Assembly (NCBI GenBank): GCA_934501135.1
Contig: CAKSUE010000004.1
Location: 1-11,887 of the forward strand
From: an uncultured Eubacteriales bacterium
GTDB lineage: Bacteria > Bacillota > Clostridia > Oscillospirales > Acutalibacteraceae
Direction of reading: 5' to 3'
DNA length: 11,887 nt
Every line of letters begins with the position of its first letter. The first letter of the stretch is position 1. The position numbers and the translations under genes were made by a program. This document shows positions 1-7,463 of this stretch, one piece after another. The notes below the pieces were generated by a model. That model was not told the origin of the DNA. It saw only the letters and a program-made list of their open reading frames with translations, and did no database searches.

Positions 1-813
1 CAACATGGGTTTAACAGCACTTTCCTTTGGGATTCTAACCATATATTCTAAATAATCTTCTGTCTCTCTCTTTTTCGATAAGGCATTTATTCCAGAACAT
101 TTCATCGTTTTTATTGCCTTATCTATTGTATTCATGAAAATCCTTACATCTTTAATAATTACTTTTCTATGATTTTCTCTTTTAGATTTATCTTTGTTTT
201 CTAATAACTTATTAATAAAATCTTCAGATTGTTGAACATTTAACCGTTTTAAAATTATGTAATCTAAGGCTTGTTTTCTTTCTTTTTCTTCTTTTAATTT
301 TAAAAGAGCTCTTGCATGCCGCTCAGTTAAATTAGATTCAATTATTTTTTTTCTTTCTTCTTCTGTTAATTTTAATATTCTTAACTTATTAGCAACGGTA
401 GATTGCCTTTTACCTAATCTCTTTGCTATCTCTTCTTGAGTTACATCAAGTTTTTTCATCAACTTATATATAGCTTCAGCCTCTTCAAATGCATTTAAAT
501 TACTTCTTTGCAAATTTTCAATTAATGCAAATACAGATGATTGTTCATCATCACATTCCAATAATATGCAAGGAACCTTATCTATATTTAAATAATTAAA
601 AGCCCTTAGTCTTCTTTCGCCTGAAATCAACTCATATTTATTCTGAGATAATCTTCTTACACTAATCGGTTGTAAAAGCCCATTTTCTCTTATGCTATCT
701 GCTAGTTCTTTTATTTCTTCTGTTTTAAATTCTATTCTCGGCTGTGCTCTATTTGGCAATATCTTTTTTGCATCTAAATATTTTATCTTTTTTTCTGTTG
801 TAGAAAAAATCAT
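1..813 (-). CDS. noc: Nucleoid occlusion protein Noc (ParB family), C-terminal tip missing
   Basis: Noc is a CTP-dependent DNA-binding clamp that keeps the division septum away from the chromosome. 271 codons are visible and the frame is still open at base 1; Noc is usually about 280-290 residues, so little is missing. The ParB N-terminal domain has QPI at 48-50, the GERR nucleotide motif at 65-68 and IENLQR at 98-103. The helix-turn-helix is around 124-148. Noc is chosen over ParB/Spo0J because the four positions reported to switch ParB to Noc specificity (Q173, K179, K184, R201 in published numbering) align at constant offset with Q137, K143, K148 and R165. The C-terminal part (DVRIFMNTI at 222-230) is also Noc-like, as is the position next to rsmG. 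The ATG at 813 has a strong GGAGGTG at 821-827. An in-frame TAA lies a few codons upstream, so the unusually short N-terminus, without an obvious amphipathic membrane-targeting helix, appears real. Confidence 0.9.
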   Translation of the reverse strand, partial: MIFSTTEKKIKYLDAKKILPNRAQPRIEFKTEEIKELADSIRENGLLQPISVRRLSQNKYELISGERRLRAFNYLNIDKVPCILLECDDEQSSVFALIENLQRSNLNAFEEAEAIYKLMKKLDVTQEEIAKRLGKRQSTVANKLRILKLTEEERKKIIESNLTERHARALLKLKEEKERKQALDYIILKRLNVQQSEDFINKLLENKDKSKRENHRKVIIKDVRIFMNTIDKAIKTMKCSGINALSKKRETEDYLEYMVRIPKESAVKPML

Positions 814-852
814 TCGCAAGCACCTCCATGTTTTTTCTTCCTTATGTTATGA

Positions 853-861
853 ATTATATCA
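853..861 (-). promoter_or_regulatory. Extended -10 promoter for noc
   Basis: On the minus strand this reads TGATATAAT, a perfect extended -10 (TGnTATAAT). It lies about 40 bases before the noc start and downstream of the rsmG stop. No good -35 is present at 17 bases (CAAACA), which is tolerated by extended -10 promoters. It suggests noc has its own transcript besides any readthrough from rsmG. Confidence 0.5.
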
Positions 862-927
862 TGGTGGTACTAAAATGTTTGTCCATTTTTGTATGAATTT
901 TTTGATTATTTATTGTAGAAAGTTTTA

Positions 928-1641
928 CTATAAAGGCTTTTTTGATATTTTTGAGCCATGTCTTGGGTAGTTCATTGGTGTTTGTGCTATTTTTTCTATA
1001 ATAACTATATTTCTTTTATTTTCGCCCAATAGATCATATTCCTTTACATCTATTATTTTACCACCCAAAATTTCTATTGATTTTTTTGCGTCTTCTATTT
1101 CATTTATTGCATTTGGCCCTTTCATAGCAATAAATTTACCACCCACTTTAACGTAAGGCAAACAATATTCCGACAATACATTTAAATAGGATACTGCTCT
1201 TGAGACTACTTTATCGAACCTTTCTCTATATTCTTCTTTTCTAGAGCCTTCCTCCGCTCTAATATGTAATACACGTGCTTCTATTCCTATATTCTTCTTT
1301 AGTTCCTCAATAAAAACCAGTCTTTTTTTTAGGCTATCTAATAATGTTAAATTTATATAATCCATTATTATTTTTAAAGGAATCCCTGGGAACCCTGCAC
1401 CTGTTCCTATATCTATAACCTTATCATTTTTATTAAATTTTAAAGCATCAATTAATATAGCACTATCTAAAAAATGTTTTATTGCAATTTCGCGTGGATT
1501 CGTTATTGCTGTCAGATTCATTTTTTTGTTCCACTCAATTAGCATTTCTAAATAGATATTAAATTTGTCCTCCATGTTAGTATCTATACTAATATTATAC
1601 TTTTCTAATTCTTCCTTTAAAATTTTTATATTTTCATTCAT
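928..1641 (-). CDS. rsmG: 16S rRNA (guanine-527-N7)-methyltransferase RsmG
   Basis: RsmG (formerly GidB) uses S-adenosylmethionine to methylate G527 of 16S rRNA, a site linked to streptomycin sensitivity. The 237-residue product has the usual family length. Visible landmarks are the N-terminal segment EWNKKMNLTAIT (36-47), the SAM-binding loop DIGTGAGFPGIP (77-88), the following acidic LLDS segment and the family-typical basic C-terminus with PMNYPRHG and SKKPL. The ATG overlaps the end of mnmG by 8 bases (ATGAATGA), and its ribosome-binding site (GGGAG, about 7 bases upstream) lies inside mnmG, so translational coupling is likely. It is the last gene of the mnmE-mnmG-rsmG block. No convincing intrinsic terminator is seen between it and noc. 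Confidence 0.97.
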   Translation of the reverse strand: MNENIKILKEELEKYNISIDTNMEDKFNIYLEMLIEWNKKMNLTAITNPREIAIKHFLDSAILIDALKFNKNDKVIDIGTGAGFPGIPLKIIMDYINLTLLDSLKKRLVFIEELKKNIGIEARVLHIRAEEGSRKEEYRERFDKVVSRAVSYLNVLSEYCLPYVKVGGKFIAMKGPNAINEIEDAKKSIEILGGKIIDVKEYDLLGENKRNIVIIEKIAQTPMNYPRHGSKISKKPL

Positions 1642-3517
1642 TTATATTCTCCCTATTTTGACTAAGGTAAATTAACAACACAGATATATCAGCAGGGCTT
1701 ACTCCAGATATTCTTGAAGCTTGCCCAATATTAATAGGTCTTATTTTATTTAATTTTTCTTTAGCCTCTAACCTTAACCCCTTCAAATCATTATAGTTTA
1801 TATCGTGCGGTAATTTTCTGACCTCTAATCTTCGCATATCTTCAATTTGCGATTTTTGTCTTTTTATATATCCTTCATACTTTACTTCAATTTCAACCTG
1901 TTCTAAAATATTCTTTTCTAAATTAGGTCTTCCTTTATCGACATTTTTCAAGTCATCGTATGTTATCTGAGGTCTTTTTAATAGCTCAACCAACCGTACA
2001 CCCGTTTTTATCGGGGATGTTTCACGTGAAACTAATATATTGTTCACTCCTTCTGTTGGAGGTATAACTGTCTTTATTATTCTTTCAAACTCTTTTTTCT
2101 TTTTTTCTCTTTTGCTAATAAAACCTTCCCATCGCCCATCTGAAATTAACCCTATCTTTCTACCTATTGGTGTTAATCTCTCATCTGCGTTATCTTGCCT
2201 TAAGACTAATCTATACTCAGATCTTGATGTCATCATTCTATAAGGATCAGTTACCCCTTTAGTTACAAGATCATCAATTAATGTACCTATATACGAACTA
2301 GCTCTATCTAAAACCAACGGTTCTTCTCCCTTTACTTTAAGAGCAGCATTAATTCCCGCTATTAACCCCTGAGCAGCAGCTTCTTCATATCCTGAGCTTC
2401 CATTAAATTGTCCTGCTCCATATAGACCTTTAAAATCTATAAATTCTAAAGTAGAATCCATTTGAACAGGATCAACACAATCATATTCTATTGCATAGGC
2501 AGGTCGCATAATAAGAGCGTTTTCCAAACCTTTAATTGTCTTATAAAAATTTATCTGGACATCTTCTGGTAATGACGATGACATACCTTGCAGATACATC
2601 TCTTCTGTTCCTAAGCCACAAGGCTCAATAAATAGTTGATGCCTTTCTTTATCTTTAAACCTAACAATTTTATCTTCTATGCTTGGGCAGTATCTTGGAC
2701 CAACACCCTCAATTTCTCCTCCGTATAGTGGCGACCTATAAATATTATCTAATATTACACTCTTGGTTTTATCATTGGTATAAGTGATATGGCAAACTAC
2801 CTTATTTTCTAATTTATTTTTTGTGTCATATGAAAATGGGATAATAGGATCATCACCCTCTTGAACTTCTAGTTCATCAAAATTTATACTTTTTTTTAGA
2901 ACTCTGGCTGGTGTTCCTGTTTTAAATCTTCTAAGCTTTAATCCCAAACTTTTTAAGTTTTTACCAAGTGAAGTTGCAGCAAACATCCCATCGGGACCAC
3001 CATCATAAGAAATATCCCCTATAAATATCTTTCCTCCTAGATATGTTCCAGTAGCAATTATAACAGCTTTAGATCTATACACAGCTCCCATCATTGTTAT
3101 AACATTCCATGTACCGTCAGAGTTTTTCTCTAAATTTGTTATTTCCGCCTGCCTTAAATCAAGATTGTCTTGTAGTTCCAGCTTATGTTTCATAACATCG
3201 CTATATTTTCTTCTGTCTATTTGGGCTCTTAATGAATGTACCGCAGGCCCTTTTCCCTTGTTTAGCATCCTGCTTTGAAGGCAACACTCATCAGCGGTTT
3301 TTCCCATTTCGCCACCAAGAGCATCTATTTCTCTAACAAGATGGCCCTTGGCTGTTCCTCCTATTGATGGATTACAAGGACAATTGCCCACTGAATCCAT
3401 ATTAATTGTAAATACTGCAGTTTTGCATCCAAGCCTTGAAGATGCAAGACCAGCTTCTATTCCTGCGTGCCCTGCACCAATAACTGCAACATCATATTCT
3501 CCTGCATTATATCTCAA
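1634..3517 (-). CDS. mnmG: tRNA uridine-5-carboxymethylaminomethyl modification enzyme MnmG (GidA)
   Basis: MnmG is an FAD-dependent enzyme that works with MnmE to place (carboxymethyl)aminomethyl groups on wobble uridine 34 of certain tRNAs. The 627-residue product is full length. It has the N-terminal dinucleotide-binding loop GAGHAG (14-19), the signature CPCNPSIGGTAKGH (46-59), and the family-typical C-terminal helical region with SGVSPADI. The start is a TTG: an in-frame TAA directly precedes it, GGAGTGAG lies 5 bases upstream, and the N-terminus MRYNAGEYDVAVIGAGHAG aligns residue for residue with the family's usual start. It begins 20 bases after the mnmE stop and overlaps rsmG by 8 bases. 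A parS-like ParB site is embedded in its coding sequence at codons for VSRET. Confidence 0.98.
   Translation of the reverse strand: MRYNAGEYDVAVIGAGHAGIEAGLASSRLGCKTAVFTINMDSVGNCPCNPSIGGTAKGHLVREIDALGGEMGKTADECCLQSRMLNKGKGPAVHSLRAQIDRRKYSDVMKHKLELQDNLDLRQAEITNLEKNSDGTWNVITMMGAVYRSKAVIIATGTYLGGKIFIGDISYDGGPDGMFAATSLGKNLKSLGLKLRRFKTGTPARVLKKSINFDELEVQEGDDPIIPFSYDTKNKLENKVVCHITYTNDKTKSVILDNIYRSPLYGGEIEGVGPRYCPSIEDKIVRFKDKERHQLFIEPCGLGTEEMYLQGMSSSLPEDVQINFYKTIKGLENALIMRPAYAIEYDCVDPVQMDSTLEFIDFKGLYGAGQFNGSSGYEEAAAQGLIAGINAALKVKGEEPLVLDRASSYIGTLIDDLVTKGVTDPYRMMTSRSEYRLVLRQDNADERLTPIGRKIGLISDGRWEGFISKREKKKKEFERIIKTVIPPTEGVNNILVSRETSPIKTGVRLVELLKRPQITYDDLKNVDKGRPNLEKNILEQVEIEVKYEGYIKRQKSQIEDMRRLEVRKLPHDINYNDLKGLRLEAKEKLNKIRPINIGQASRISGVSPADISVLLIYLSQNRENINE
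2018..2033. promoter_or_regulatory. parS-like ParB-binding site inside mnmG
   Basis: TGTTTCACGTGAAACT matches the conserved bacterial parS palindrome TGTTTCACGTGAAACA at 15 of 16 positions. The only departure is the last base on the plus strand, and the inner 14 bases are a perfect palindrome. ParB/Spo0J loads at such sites near the origin and recruits SMC. The site is about 6 kb from dnaA, where parS sites typically cluster. In mnmG it encodes VSRET without disturbing the frame. Noc recognises a different palindrome, so a separate ParB is implied. Confidence 0.9.
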
Positions 3518-3522
3518 TTAAT

Positions 3523-3530
3523 CTCACTCC
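3523..3530 (-). promoter_or_regulatory. Ribosome-binding site that fixes the TTG start of mnmG
   Basis: On the minus strand GGAGTGAG stands 5 bases before TTG at 3517 (GGAG core 9 bases). With the stop codon immediately upstream in frame, it makes TTG the only sensible initiation codon. Confidence 0.75.
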
Positions 3531-3537
3531 ATTATAA

Positions 3538-4899
3538 TTACTTACCTACACAAAAGTGCGAAAAAACTCCATCCACAACAGCATCACTTGCACGCTCTCC
3601 TGTTAATTCTAATAAAACTTGAATAGCGCTTTCAACAGAGACTGTAACAGCATCAAGAGTCATACCAAATGTAAGAGACTCTTTAGCTTCATGTATACAT
3701 TTTATAGCATTGTTAACTGCTAATAGCTGGCGTTCATTCGCTATTACTGCATCGTTTAAATTGATCTTATTAGTTCCTAAAAGTTCAGATACCATCTTGC
3801 TTAATTCCTTAATTCCTTCACCATCCTTAGCAGATATAGATACAGTTCGTTTAACTTTATTTTTTATATAGTTATTATCAATTTTATTTTCTAAATCACT
3901 TTTATTAATAATTGCTACACATGGTGTATCTTTTAACGCTTCTAAAATTTCCATATCGTGTACAGATAAACTTTCAGAAGCATCGAACACAGCTAAAACT
4001 AAACCAGCAGTTTTTAACTTGTTTTTAGCTTTATTAACACCTATGCTTTCAACAGGATCATCTGTATTTCTTATTCCTGCAGTATCAGACAACCTAAGCA
4101 TTATGCCATCTAGCGAAACAGTTTCCTCTACTATATCACGAGTCGTACCAGGAATATTTGTAACAATAGATTTATCACAGCCTGCCAATAGATTCATAAG
4201 GGTAGATTTTCCAACATTTGGTTTTCCAATAATTGCAGTATCTACTCCTTCTTTTACAGCCATAACAGCATCATAATTAGAAGAAAGATCATTTAACTCT
4301 TTAAGAGATTCATCTAAAACATGCATAAGATTATCTTTATCCACATTCGGTATATCATCTTCAGGATAATCAGCCCACGCCGAGAGATGTGCTGCAGTTT
4401 TTATTAATCTTTCATTTATGCCTTTAATTTTTTTATATAAAGCACCTTCCATATTGGATAATGCAGCTCTGGCAGCATTTTTTCCTCTTGCCCCTATTAT
4501 GTCCATAACAGATTCGGCCTGAGTTAACCCTATTTTTCCGTTTAAAAAAGCCCGTTTTGTAAATTCACCAGGTTCTGCAGGAACAGCACCCGCATTAAAT
4601 ACAGCTCTTAACGTTCTATTTGTAACATAAATTCCACCATGGCAAGAAATTTCAACAACATCTTCTCCAGTGTAACTATTGGGAGAATTAAAAACAAGAG
4701 CTATTCCTTCGTCTATCTCCTCATCATTATCAACAATTTTTCCATACCTTGCTATATAACCGGGTGTTTGTAATAATTTACTTCCATTAATTGGTTTAAA
4801 GACTTTATCTGCAATACTTTTAGCATCTTCTCCCGACACTCTTATAACACCAATCCCGGCAGATCCCTTTGCCGTTGTTATCGCTGCTATTGTTTTCAT
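3538..4899 (-). CDS. mnmE: tRNA uridine-5-carboxymethylaminomethyl modification GTPase MnmE (TrmE)
   Basis: MnmE is a K+-dependent GTPase that partners MnmG in wobble-uridine modification. The 453-residue product has the expected three-part layout: an N-terminal formyl-tetrahydrofolate-binding domain (about 1-118), a helical domain, and an inserted G domain (about 218-375). G motifs are visible as GKPNVGKS (225-232), GTTRD (251-255), DTAG (272-275) and NKSD (332-335). The protein ends with the conserved FCVGK, whose cysteine is C450. The ATG has AAGGAG about 11 bases upstream. An intrinsic-terminator-like hairpin ends only 8 bases before that ribosome-binding site, so expression probably depends on readthrough from jag or on a promoter overlapping the jag end. 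mnmG follows after 20 bases. Confidence 0.98.
   Translation of the reverse strand: MKTIAAITTAKGSAGIGVIRVSGEDAKSIADKVFKPINGSKLLQTPGYIARYGKIVDNDEEIDEGIALVFNSPNSYTGEDVVEISCHGGIYVTNRTLRAVFNAGAVPAEPGEFTKRAFLNGKIGLTQAESVMDIIGARGKNAARAALSNMEGALYKKIKGINERLIKTAAHLSAWADYPEDDIPNVDKDNLMHVLDESLKELNDLSSNYDAVMAVKEGVDTAIIGKPNVGKSTLMNLLAGCDKSIVTNIPGTTRDIVEETVSLDGIMLRLSDTAGIRNTDDPVESIGVNKAKNKLKTAGLVLAVFDASESLSVHDMEILEALKDTPCVAIINKSDLENKIDNNYIKNKVKRTVSISAKDGEGIKELSKMVSELLGTNKINLNDAVIANERQLLAVNNAIKCIHEAKESLTFGMTLDAVTVSVESAIQVLLELTGERASDAVVDGVFSHFCVGK
4337..4345 (+). promoter_or_regulatory. Exact canonical DnaA box inside mnmE (may be chance)
   Basis: TTATCCACA is a perfect consensus DnaA box, in contrast to both origin gaps, which contain none. 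It lies in the mnmE codons for NVDKD, about 3.6 kb from dnaA. It could act as a DnaA-titration site or be coincidence; its position within a conserved-length gene does not decide. Confidence 0.3.
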
Positions 4900-4923
4900 T
4901 AATAATCTTTCTCCTTACAAATT

Positions 4924-4948
4924 AAAAAGGCGATTCTAATGAATCGCC
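4924..4948 (-). terminator. Intrinsic terminator / attenuator between jag and mnmE
   Basis: On the minus strand GGCGATTC-ATTA-GAATCGCC forms a perfect 8-bp stem with a 4-base loop, followed at once by TTTTT. It starts 17 bases after the jag stop and ends 8 bases before the mnmE ribosome-binding site. The plus strand also has a T-run two to three bases after the stem, so it could act in both directions. Because there is almost no room for a promoter after it, it probably reduces rather than ends transcription into mnmE. Confidence 0.8.
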
Positions 4949-4965
4949 CCATTTTTATAATAAAT

Positions 4966-5703
4966 TTATTTTATCTTTCCATATAAAGGCGCACCCTTTA
5001 TTTCTCCATTCTGATTATCAGATCTCCTATTTAAGTCTACATATTTATTTGTTTCATTCTTAGATGTTGAATTATCATCTTTTTTTAATCCAATAACTAC
5101 ATGTCTGCTAGTACCTTCACCCTCAGACCAAGAAGTTACACCCTTAATTTTTTGAACCGCAGTATGGATTATTCTTCTTTCATATGGATTCATTGGTTCT
5201 AGAGAAAAGTTTCTCTTATATCTCAAAGATTTTTTTGCTACCCTCATACCAAGCGCATCAAGAGTTTTCTCTCTTTTTTCTCTATAATTACCTACATTTA
5301 TACTAACTCTATAATAAGATCCTTCTGAATTATTTGCAACTAAACCTGCTAAATATTGCACAGCATCTAATGTTTCTCCCCTGTGTCCTATAATATTACC
5401 AACACTATCGCCATCAATTTTAAACTCTACACCATTATCCCTTTCATCTTTTTCTAGTTCATAATCTTTTATTTCTAATCCATCTAATATAGCTCTAATA
5501 TAATTTTCCGCCAAAACAGATGGATCGCTTTTAATAAATGCTCTAACTTCTGCTAATTTACCACCAAATATCCCTAATGTCTTTTTGGCTGGCATTTGCA
5601 AAATTTCAAACTCCGCTTCATGCGTTTCCACGCCTAATTTTTGGCATGCCTCTTCTTGTGCTAATAATATAGTTTCTGCCTTTCCTATTGCTTCCCTAAA
5701 CAA
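4966..5703 (-). CDS. jag: RNA-binding protein Jag/KhpB (Jag_N-KH-R3H)
   Basis: Jag (KhpB, SpoIIIJ-associated) binds RNA and, in several Gram-positives, influences cell elongation and division together with KhpA. With the TTG start it is 245 residues. The Jag_N domain covers about 1-52 and contains the typical LGIFGG (43-48). The KH domain carries the GHRG loop (107-110 region, IIGHRGETLDAVQYL). The R3H domain shows R176-x3-H180 and a GEGTSRHVVI strand. The last 35 residues are a polar tail. The start is TTG at 5703 because GGAGGT lies 6 bases upstream; a longer frame from ATG at 5727 has no ribosome-binding site, and that GGAGGT would fall inside it. The gene begins 34 bases after yidC, the usual partner, and is followed by a terminator-like hairpin. 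Confidence 0.93.
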   Translation of the reverse strand: MFREAIGKAETILLAQEEACQKLGVETHEAEFEILQMPAKKTLGIFGGKLAEVRAFIKSDPSVLAENYIRAILDGLEIKDYELEKDERDNGVEFKIDGDSVGNIIGHRGETLDAVQYLAGLVANNSEGSYYRVSINVGNYREKREKTLDALGMRVAKKSLRYKRNFSLEPMNPYERRIIHTAVQKIKGVTSWSEGEGTSRHVVIGLKKDDNSTSKNETNKYVDLNRRSDNQNGEIKGAPLYGKIK

Positions 5704-5709
5704 TATTAC

Positions 5710-5715
5710 ACCTCC
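5710..5715 (-). promoter_or_regulatory. Ribosome-binding site that fixes the TTG start of jag
   Basis: GGAGGT on the minus strand lies 6 bases before TTG at 5703. It decides for this TTG against the ATG 24 bases upstream, which is preceded only by A/T-rich sequence. Confidence 0.75.
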
Positions 5716-5737
5716 AGGAATATACATTTAATACTTT

Positions 5738-6799
5738 TTATTTTTTTGATCCTAAATAAGAATCTTTTTTATTACTTTTTTTTGATTTACTGTTTTTCCT
5801 TTTACTTCTATTTGTTTTATTTTCATTATTTATTTCAATATGTTCATTTTCTTTATACCTAGACGGATCATACGATTCTTTTTCTTGACTCTCTAAAACT
5901 CTTAAATACTCTACTCTCTGCGCTTCGCTTTTAGCATTAACTGTATAAATATTATAATAGCGATTCAAAATAACTGTTTGCACAAAACCAAGAACAGTAG
6001 AAATAATCCAATAGAAACCAACAGCGGCAGGCACTGTATAAGCAATCCAAGCACTAAATATAGGAAGTATATACATAGTAGCATTCATGCAGCCTTGTCC
6101 TTCTGCTGCAGGATTTTTTTGCATTTTTTGAGTAAAAAATGTTGTAGCAATATAACTCAAAAAACATAAAACAGGAATTAACCATAACATAGAGGAAAAC
6201 GTACTTCCTCTTGGCGTTGCTAGTAAATCAAGTCCTAAAAAATTAAATCCTTTGCTAAACTCAAATATATTAAAAATTTCATCATTGCTAAACATAGTAA
6301 GCTGATTTTTAATATAAGGGAAAAGTTTAATTATTTCAATCTCACCATAAAGAGAATTAAACGAATTTCCTATAACAGGAATAGTATTAAGAACATTTAC
6401 TGCCGAGTTAACTTTGTTTACAGCTATATGAAGAGTATTTTGTAATGGATGTATAACGGAATAATAAACGCCTAACATTAGCAACAAAGGTGCCATGCTG
6501 TTTAGGCAGCCCCCCAAGGGGTTAATTCCCTCTTCTTGGTATAATTTGTTAGTTTCCTCAGTTAACTTCTGTCTATCATTACCATATTTTTTCTTAAGTT
6601 CATTTTGTTTTTTTGAAATTCTCGAATTCGCAATAACTGATTTTTGTTGTCTAATTGAAAAAGGAAATAATATAACTTTTATAACTATTGTAAATAAAAT
6701 AATTGCCATTCCAAAATTATTAAATATATTGAAAAAGAACCATAGAATATATCCAAAAACATATCCTATAAGGTTAAATATATTCATAAAAATTCCCAT
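5738..6799 (-). CDS. yidC: Membrane protein insertase YidC/Oxa1 family
   Basis: YidC (SpoIIIJ/OxaA type) inserts and folds proteins in the cytoplasmic membrane, alone or with Sec. The 353-residue product has hydrophobic segments near 8-24, 30-47, 99-117, 203-222, 241-257 and 260-277. The motif PFSIRQQKS contains R50, the expected charged residue of the insertase groove. The GINPLGGCLNSMAPLL segment before the third core helix is typical. A lysine-rich tail (about 332-353) fits ribosome contact. Unlike the Bacillus homologues there is no lipobox cysteine at the N-terminus. A polar stretch at 120-200 between core helices is rather long. Start: ATG 6799 with GGGGGA 11 bases upstream; the ATG at 6787, with GGGA 6 bases upstream, is an alternative. 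It lies between yidD and jag in the standard order. Confidence 0.95.
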   Translation of the reverse strand: MGIFMNIFNLIGYVFGYILWFFFNIFNNFGMAIILFTIVIKVILFPFSIRQQKSVIANSRISKKQNELKKKYGNDRQKLTEETNKLYQEEGINPLGGCLNSMAPLLLMLGVYYSVIHPLQNTLHIAVNKVNSAVNVLNTIPVIGNSFNSLYGEIEIIKLFPYIKNQLTMFSNDEIFNIFEFSKGFNFLGLDLLATPRGSTFSSMLWLIPVLCFLSYIATTFFTQKMQKNPAAEGQGCMNATMYILPIFSAWIAYTVPAAVGFYWIISTVLGFVQTVILNRYYNIYTVNAKSEAQRVEYLRVLESQEKESYDPSRYKENEHIEINNENKTNRSKRKNSKSKKSNKKDSYLGSKK

Positions 6800-6844
6800 A
6801 AATCTGATAGTCCCCCATTATTTAATTGTTTGATTTTATATATT

Positions 6845-7099
6845 TTAATTTTTATCAGGAACAGGATCATACCCGCATTTACAAAACGGATTACAGCGTA
6901 ATATTCTAAAAATAGACATAGCAGAGCCCTTTAAAACGCCAAATCTTTCCACTGCTGTAATAGCATAAGAAGAGCAAGTAGGAATAAATCTACATCTTGG
7001 CCTAGTATTAACAGATATTTTTTGCTGATAAAACTTAATACAATCAATAATAAATTTTTTTAATGAAAATTTAAATAAAAAACCTTTATTTTTTTTCAT
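6845..7099 (-). CDS. yidD: Membrane protein insertion efficiency factor YidD
   Basis: YidD is a small membrane-associated protein thought to assist YidC-dependent insertion. At 84 residues it has the family core: an amphipathic N-terminal helix with YQQKIS (24-29), RCRFIPTCSSYA (35-46) with its two cysteines, the RC-x-P segment (68-71) and GYDPVP (76-81). The ATG overlaps the end of rnpA by 14 bases and has no strong ribosome-binding site of its own, so translation is probably coupled to rnpA. yidC starts 45 bases downstream. Two extra cysteines near the C-terminus (C73, C75) sit beside C69. Confidence 0.96.
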   Translation of the reverse strand: MKKNKGFLFKFSLKKFIIDCIKFYQQKISVNTRPRCRFIPTCSSYAITAVERFGVLKGSAMSIFRILRCNPFCKCGYDPVPDKN

Positions 7100-7430
7100 T
7101 TAAAACACCATACTTTTTTAGATGATTCCTCATATGTCTCAAAACATCATAACTCTTCACAAACGGAGTTTTATGCCTAGCAACAAAAACAAAATCATAA
7201 CCGTTTTTAATATCAGGTAAAATCTCTCTAAATGCTGCAAGAATCACTCTTCTTGAACGATTTCTAACAACAGCATTTCCAACTTTTTTACTTGTTGTTA
7301 TCCCAATTCTAACATTATTTTTCTTATTTTTTAGAACATAAGTAACTATATAAGGAGAAACAAAAGATTTACCTTTTGAATATATTCTTTTAAACTCCCT
7401 ATTTTCATTTAAAGTGATTATATCACCCAT
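7086..7430 (-). CDS. rnpA: Ribonuclease P protein component RnpA
   Basis: RnpA is the protein cofactor of RNase P, which removes 5' leaders from precursor tRNAs. The 114-residue protein has the usual length. It starts with the basic region LNENREFKRIYSKGKSF and carries the RNR motif GNAVVRNRSRR (51-61), which lines the RNA-binding face. The ATG is preceded by AGGAAGG at 5 bases. It lies between rpmH and yidD in the conserved order and overlaps yidD by 14 bases. A terminator hairpin separates it from rpmH, so it must be expressed by readthrough from the rpmH promoter or from a weak local promoter. Confidence 0.97.
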   Translation of the reverse strand: MGDIITLNENREFKRIYSKGKSFVSPYIVTYVLKNKKNNVRIGITTSKKVGNAVVRNRSRRVILAAFREILPDIKNGYDFVFVARHKTPFVKSYDVLRHMRNHLKKYGVLNEKK

Positions 7431-7445
7431 AAAAACCTTCCTAAT

Positions 7446-7454
7446 ATTATAACA
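7446..7454 (-). promoter_or_regulatory. Possible extended -10 for rnpA
   Basis: The minus strand reads TGTTATAAT, a perfect extended -10. However, a start point 7 bases downstream would fall inside the rnpA ribosome-binding site and give an almost leaderless mRNA. A neighbouring TATTAT (7454-7459) with TTGTGG at 17 bases would give a longer leader, but its -35 is poor. Either may be fortuitous in this AT-rich stretch. Confidence 0.3.
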
Positions 7455-7463
7455 TAATAACCG

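Noticed and set aside
692-970. Plus-strand open frame of 92 codons opposite the noc start and rsmG end
   Set aside because: It is low-complexity, has no ribosome-binding site, and lies antisense to two well-supported genes.
1382-1395. Possible Noc-binding palindrome around TCCCTGGGAA in rsmG
   Set aside because: Only the central TCCC/GGGA is symmetric; it does not match ATTTCCCGGGAAAT well enough and lies in a conserved SAM-binding segment of rsmG.
5704-5727. Upstream ATG extending jag by eight residues
   Set aside because: No ribosome-binding site precedes it, and the strong GGAGGT for the TTG start would lie inside the extension.
5978-6833. Plus-strand open frames opposite yidC (5978-6169 and 6495-6833)
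   Set aside because: They are antisense to a full-length conserved gene, have no family resemblance and no ribosome-binding site.
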